This document shows positions 63,149 to 64,000 of a stretch of 64,000 nt of DNA, piece by piece; the stretch's first letter is position 1; each line of letters opens with the position of its first letter. The notes beneath the pieces were generated by a model. The model was given only the letters and a program-made list of their open reading frames with translations, was not told where the DNA came from and did not search any database. The position numbers and the translations under genes are program-made. This DNA is from Mycobacteroides sp. CBMA 271. GTDB taxonomy: Bacteria > Actinomycetota > Actinomycetes > Mycobacteriales > Mycobacteriaceae. The stretch is from assembly GCF_009729205.1 (NCBI RefSeq), contig NZ_VTHB01000001.1, forward strand, positions 62,001 to 126,000, in the 5' to 3' direction.

Positions 63149-63556
63149 ATGCCCACTCGGACCGAAATCATCGCGCAATTCGTCCCGAATTCTCCGTTGT
63201 GTCAGCACCTGGGAATTGCCCTGACCGAAATCGGCAATGACCGGGCGGTGCTCACGATGCCGTTCAAGCCCGAGCTGGCGACGATGGGTCAGACGGTGCA
63301 CGGCGGAGCGATCGCCACACTCGCCGATACCGCGGCCATGGCCGCCGCCTGGGCCGACGACGTGGTCCCCGAAAGGGTCGGCGGCTCGACGGCTTCCCTG
63401 ACCGTCAACTATGTGTCCGCTGCCGATGCAGCCGACCTCACCGCGGTGGGCCAGGTGGTCCGCCGCGGTAAGCGACTCTCCAACATCGAGGTCACCGTGT
63501 CCGACACCGCCGGCGCCGTGGTGGCAAAGGCGTTGGCCACCTACAACTTCGCCTAG
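63149..63556 (+). CDS. PaaI-like hotdog thioesterase
   Basis: 135 residues from ATG 63149 (GTG 63143 possible). GQTVHGGAIATLADTAAMAA is the PaaI active-site loop and helix, with the C-terminal strands NIEVTVSDTAGAVVAKA. It hydrolyses acyl-CoA thioesters; the substrate is unknown. Overlaps the next, convergent gene by 4 bp. Confidence 0.88.
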   Translation: MPTRTEIIAQFVPNSPLCQHLGIALTEIGNDRAVLTMPFKPELATMGQTVHGGAIATLADTAAMAAAWADDVVPERVGGSTASLTVNYVSAADAADLTAVGQVVRRGKRLSNIEVTVSDTAGAVVAKALATYNFA

Positions 63557-64000
63557 GCGGCTCCAGCCTCATCGAGGGCCAGCAGCTCGCGCACCCGCGG
63601 GATGACCTCGGTGCCGTACAACTCGACGTTCTGCATGCCCAGCCCCGGTTGCGCGGCCTGATAGACCATGCTGAACCTGTCGGCGCCAAGACCGCGGATG
63701 GTCTTGGCCATCTTGGCTGCCACGGTGTCGGGCGAGCCGACGTACAGGGATCCGGCTTTCACCTCGGACAGGTACTCCTCGTACCGCGGGGCCGGCCAAC
63801 CGCGCTCACCACCGATCGTGGTGCGCAGCTCCCGGAACCCCGGCCAGTACTGGGCGATTGCCTCCTCGTCCGTCTCGGCAATGTGGCCCGGACTGTGGAT
63901 GCCCAGCGGCATCGCCTCGGTGACACCGAGCTGGTCTTGGGCACGCCGGTACAGGTCCGCATAGGGCGCAAACCGCATCGGATCGCCACCGATGATCGCC
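63553..64000 (-). CDS. Luciferase-like (LLM) flavin oxidoreductase, C-terminal part
   Basis: Continues past the right edge; about 149 codons are present. The segment IIGGDPMRFAPYADLYRRAQ followed by GIHSPGHIAETDEEAIAQYW, then VGSPDTVAAKMAKTIRGLGA and QNVELYGTEVIPRVREL, matches the C-terminal half of LLM-class F420- or FMN-dependent oxidoreductases. Cofactor cannot be assigned from this part. Confidence 0.9.
   Translation of the reverse strand, partial: AIIGGDPMRFAPYADLYRRAQDQLGVTEAMPLGIHSPGHIAETDEEAIAQYWPGFRELRTTIGGERGWPAPRYEEYLSEVKAGSLYVGSPDTVAAKMAKTIRGLGADRFSMVYQAAQPGLGMQNVELYGTEVIPRVRELLALDEAGAA

Noticed and set aside
1..64000. CRISPR arrays, rRNA, tRNA, insertion sequences
   Set aside because: No regularly spaced repeats, no rRNA or tRNA-like cloverleaf segments, and no transposase motifs were recognised. 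A tRNAscan-SE and ISfinder run would be decisive.

Overview
The window is a GC-rich actinobacterial chromosome segment. Its conserved genes follow, from memory, the order of the Mycobacterium tuberculosis block ispG-rip1-dxr ... frr-pyrH, tsf-rpsB, xerC-viuB-dprA-comM-yraN, rnhB-lepB-rplS-lppW-trmD-rimM-khpA-rpsP. Together with an MmpS/MmpL pair, a HelR-type RNA polymerase motor under a rifamycin-associated element, many TetR regulators and GTG starts, this points to a rapidly growing mycobacterium, most likely the Mycobacteroides abscessus/chelonae group. Species assignment is inference.

Layout. 1-5.4 kb: the MEP pathway genes ispG (cut) and dxr around the site-2 protease rip1, then a DUF4097/ribbon-helix-helix pair with a conspicuous operator array, DUF2631 and rlmN. 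5.4-13.4 kb: regulator/enzyme pairs (XRE-cupin with a thioredoxin-reductase-like flavoprotein and a methyltransferase; LysR with a DMT exporter), a lipoprotein, a dienelactone hydrolase and tandem DUF6159 membrane proteins. 13.4-15.6 kb: cdsA-frr-pyrH. 15.8-22.8 kb: an HNH/DUF222 protein, helR, pnuC, a P-loop kinase, and a TetR/GH1 lipoprotein pair. 22.8-25.6 kb: rpsB-tsf, an M23 peptidase-like protein and a small secreted protein. 25.6-30 kb: a TetR-HxlR fusion regulator divergent from mmpS-mmpL. 30-31.7 kb: xerC and a siderophore-interacting flavoprotein.

31.8-39.4 kb is accessory: TetR/DoxX, LysR, a hidden 51-residue membrane peptide, carbonic anhydrase plus YoaK behind a CsoR-like palindrome, and a translationally coupled RidA / ACMSD-like amidohydrolase / NmrA operon downstream of a TIGR00027-type methyltransferase. 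39.4-42.4 kb is the conserved yraN-comM-dprA operon. 42.4-49 kb is accessory again: a coupled operon of a membrane protein, a cytochrome P450 and a small HTH protein with a divergent TetR; a second TetR; a CsbD/GlsB/lipoprotein stress cluster; and a CaCA exchanger. 49-54.3 kb is the conserved rnhB-lepB-rplS and trmD-rimM-khpA-rpsP region.

The most interesting block is 54.5-62.7 kb, inserted between rpsP and an NTF2-like gene. It has two tandem TIR-TM-coiled-coil-WD40 proteins (14 WD blades each, near-duplicate N-terminal halves, SARM1-like catalytic Glu kept) and a convergent membrane protein with a TrkA-like Rossmann domain and a RyR domain. Its stop codon abuts that of the second TIR gene. 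The second TIR gene carries a +1 frameshift in a run of eight Gs. I read the block as a candidate nucleotide-signalling conflict (anti-phage or abortive-infection) module with a possibly phase-variable member. The right end holds an NTF2-like protein, a hotdog thioesterase and a cut luciferase-like oxidoreductase.
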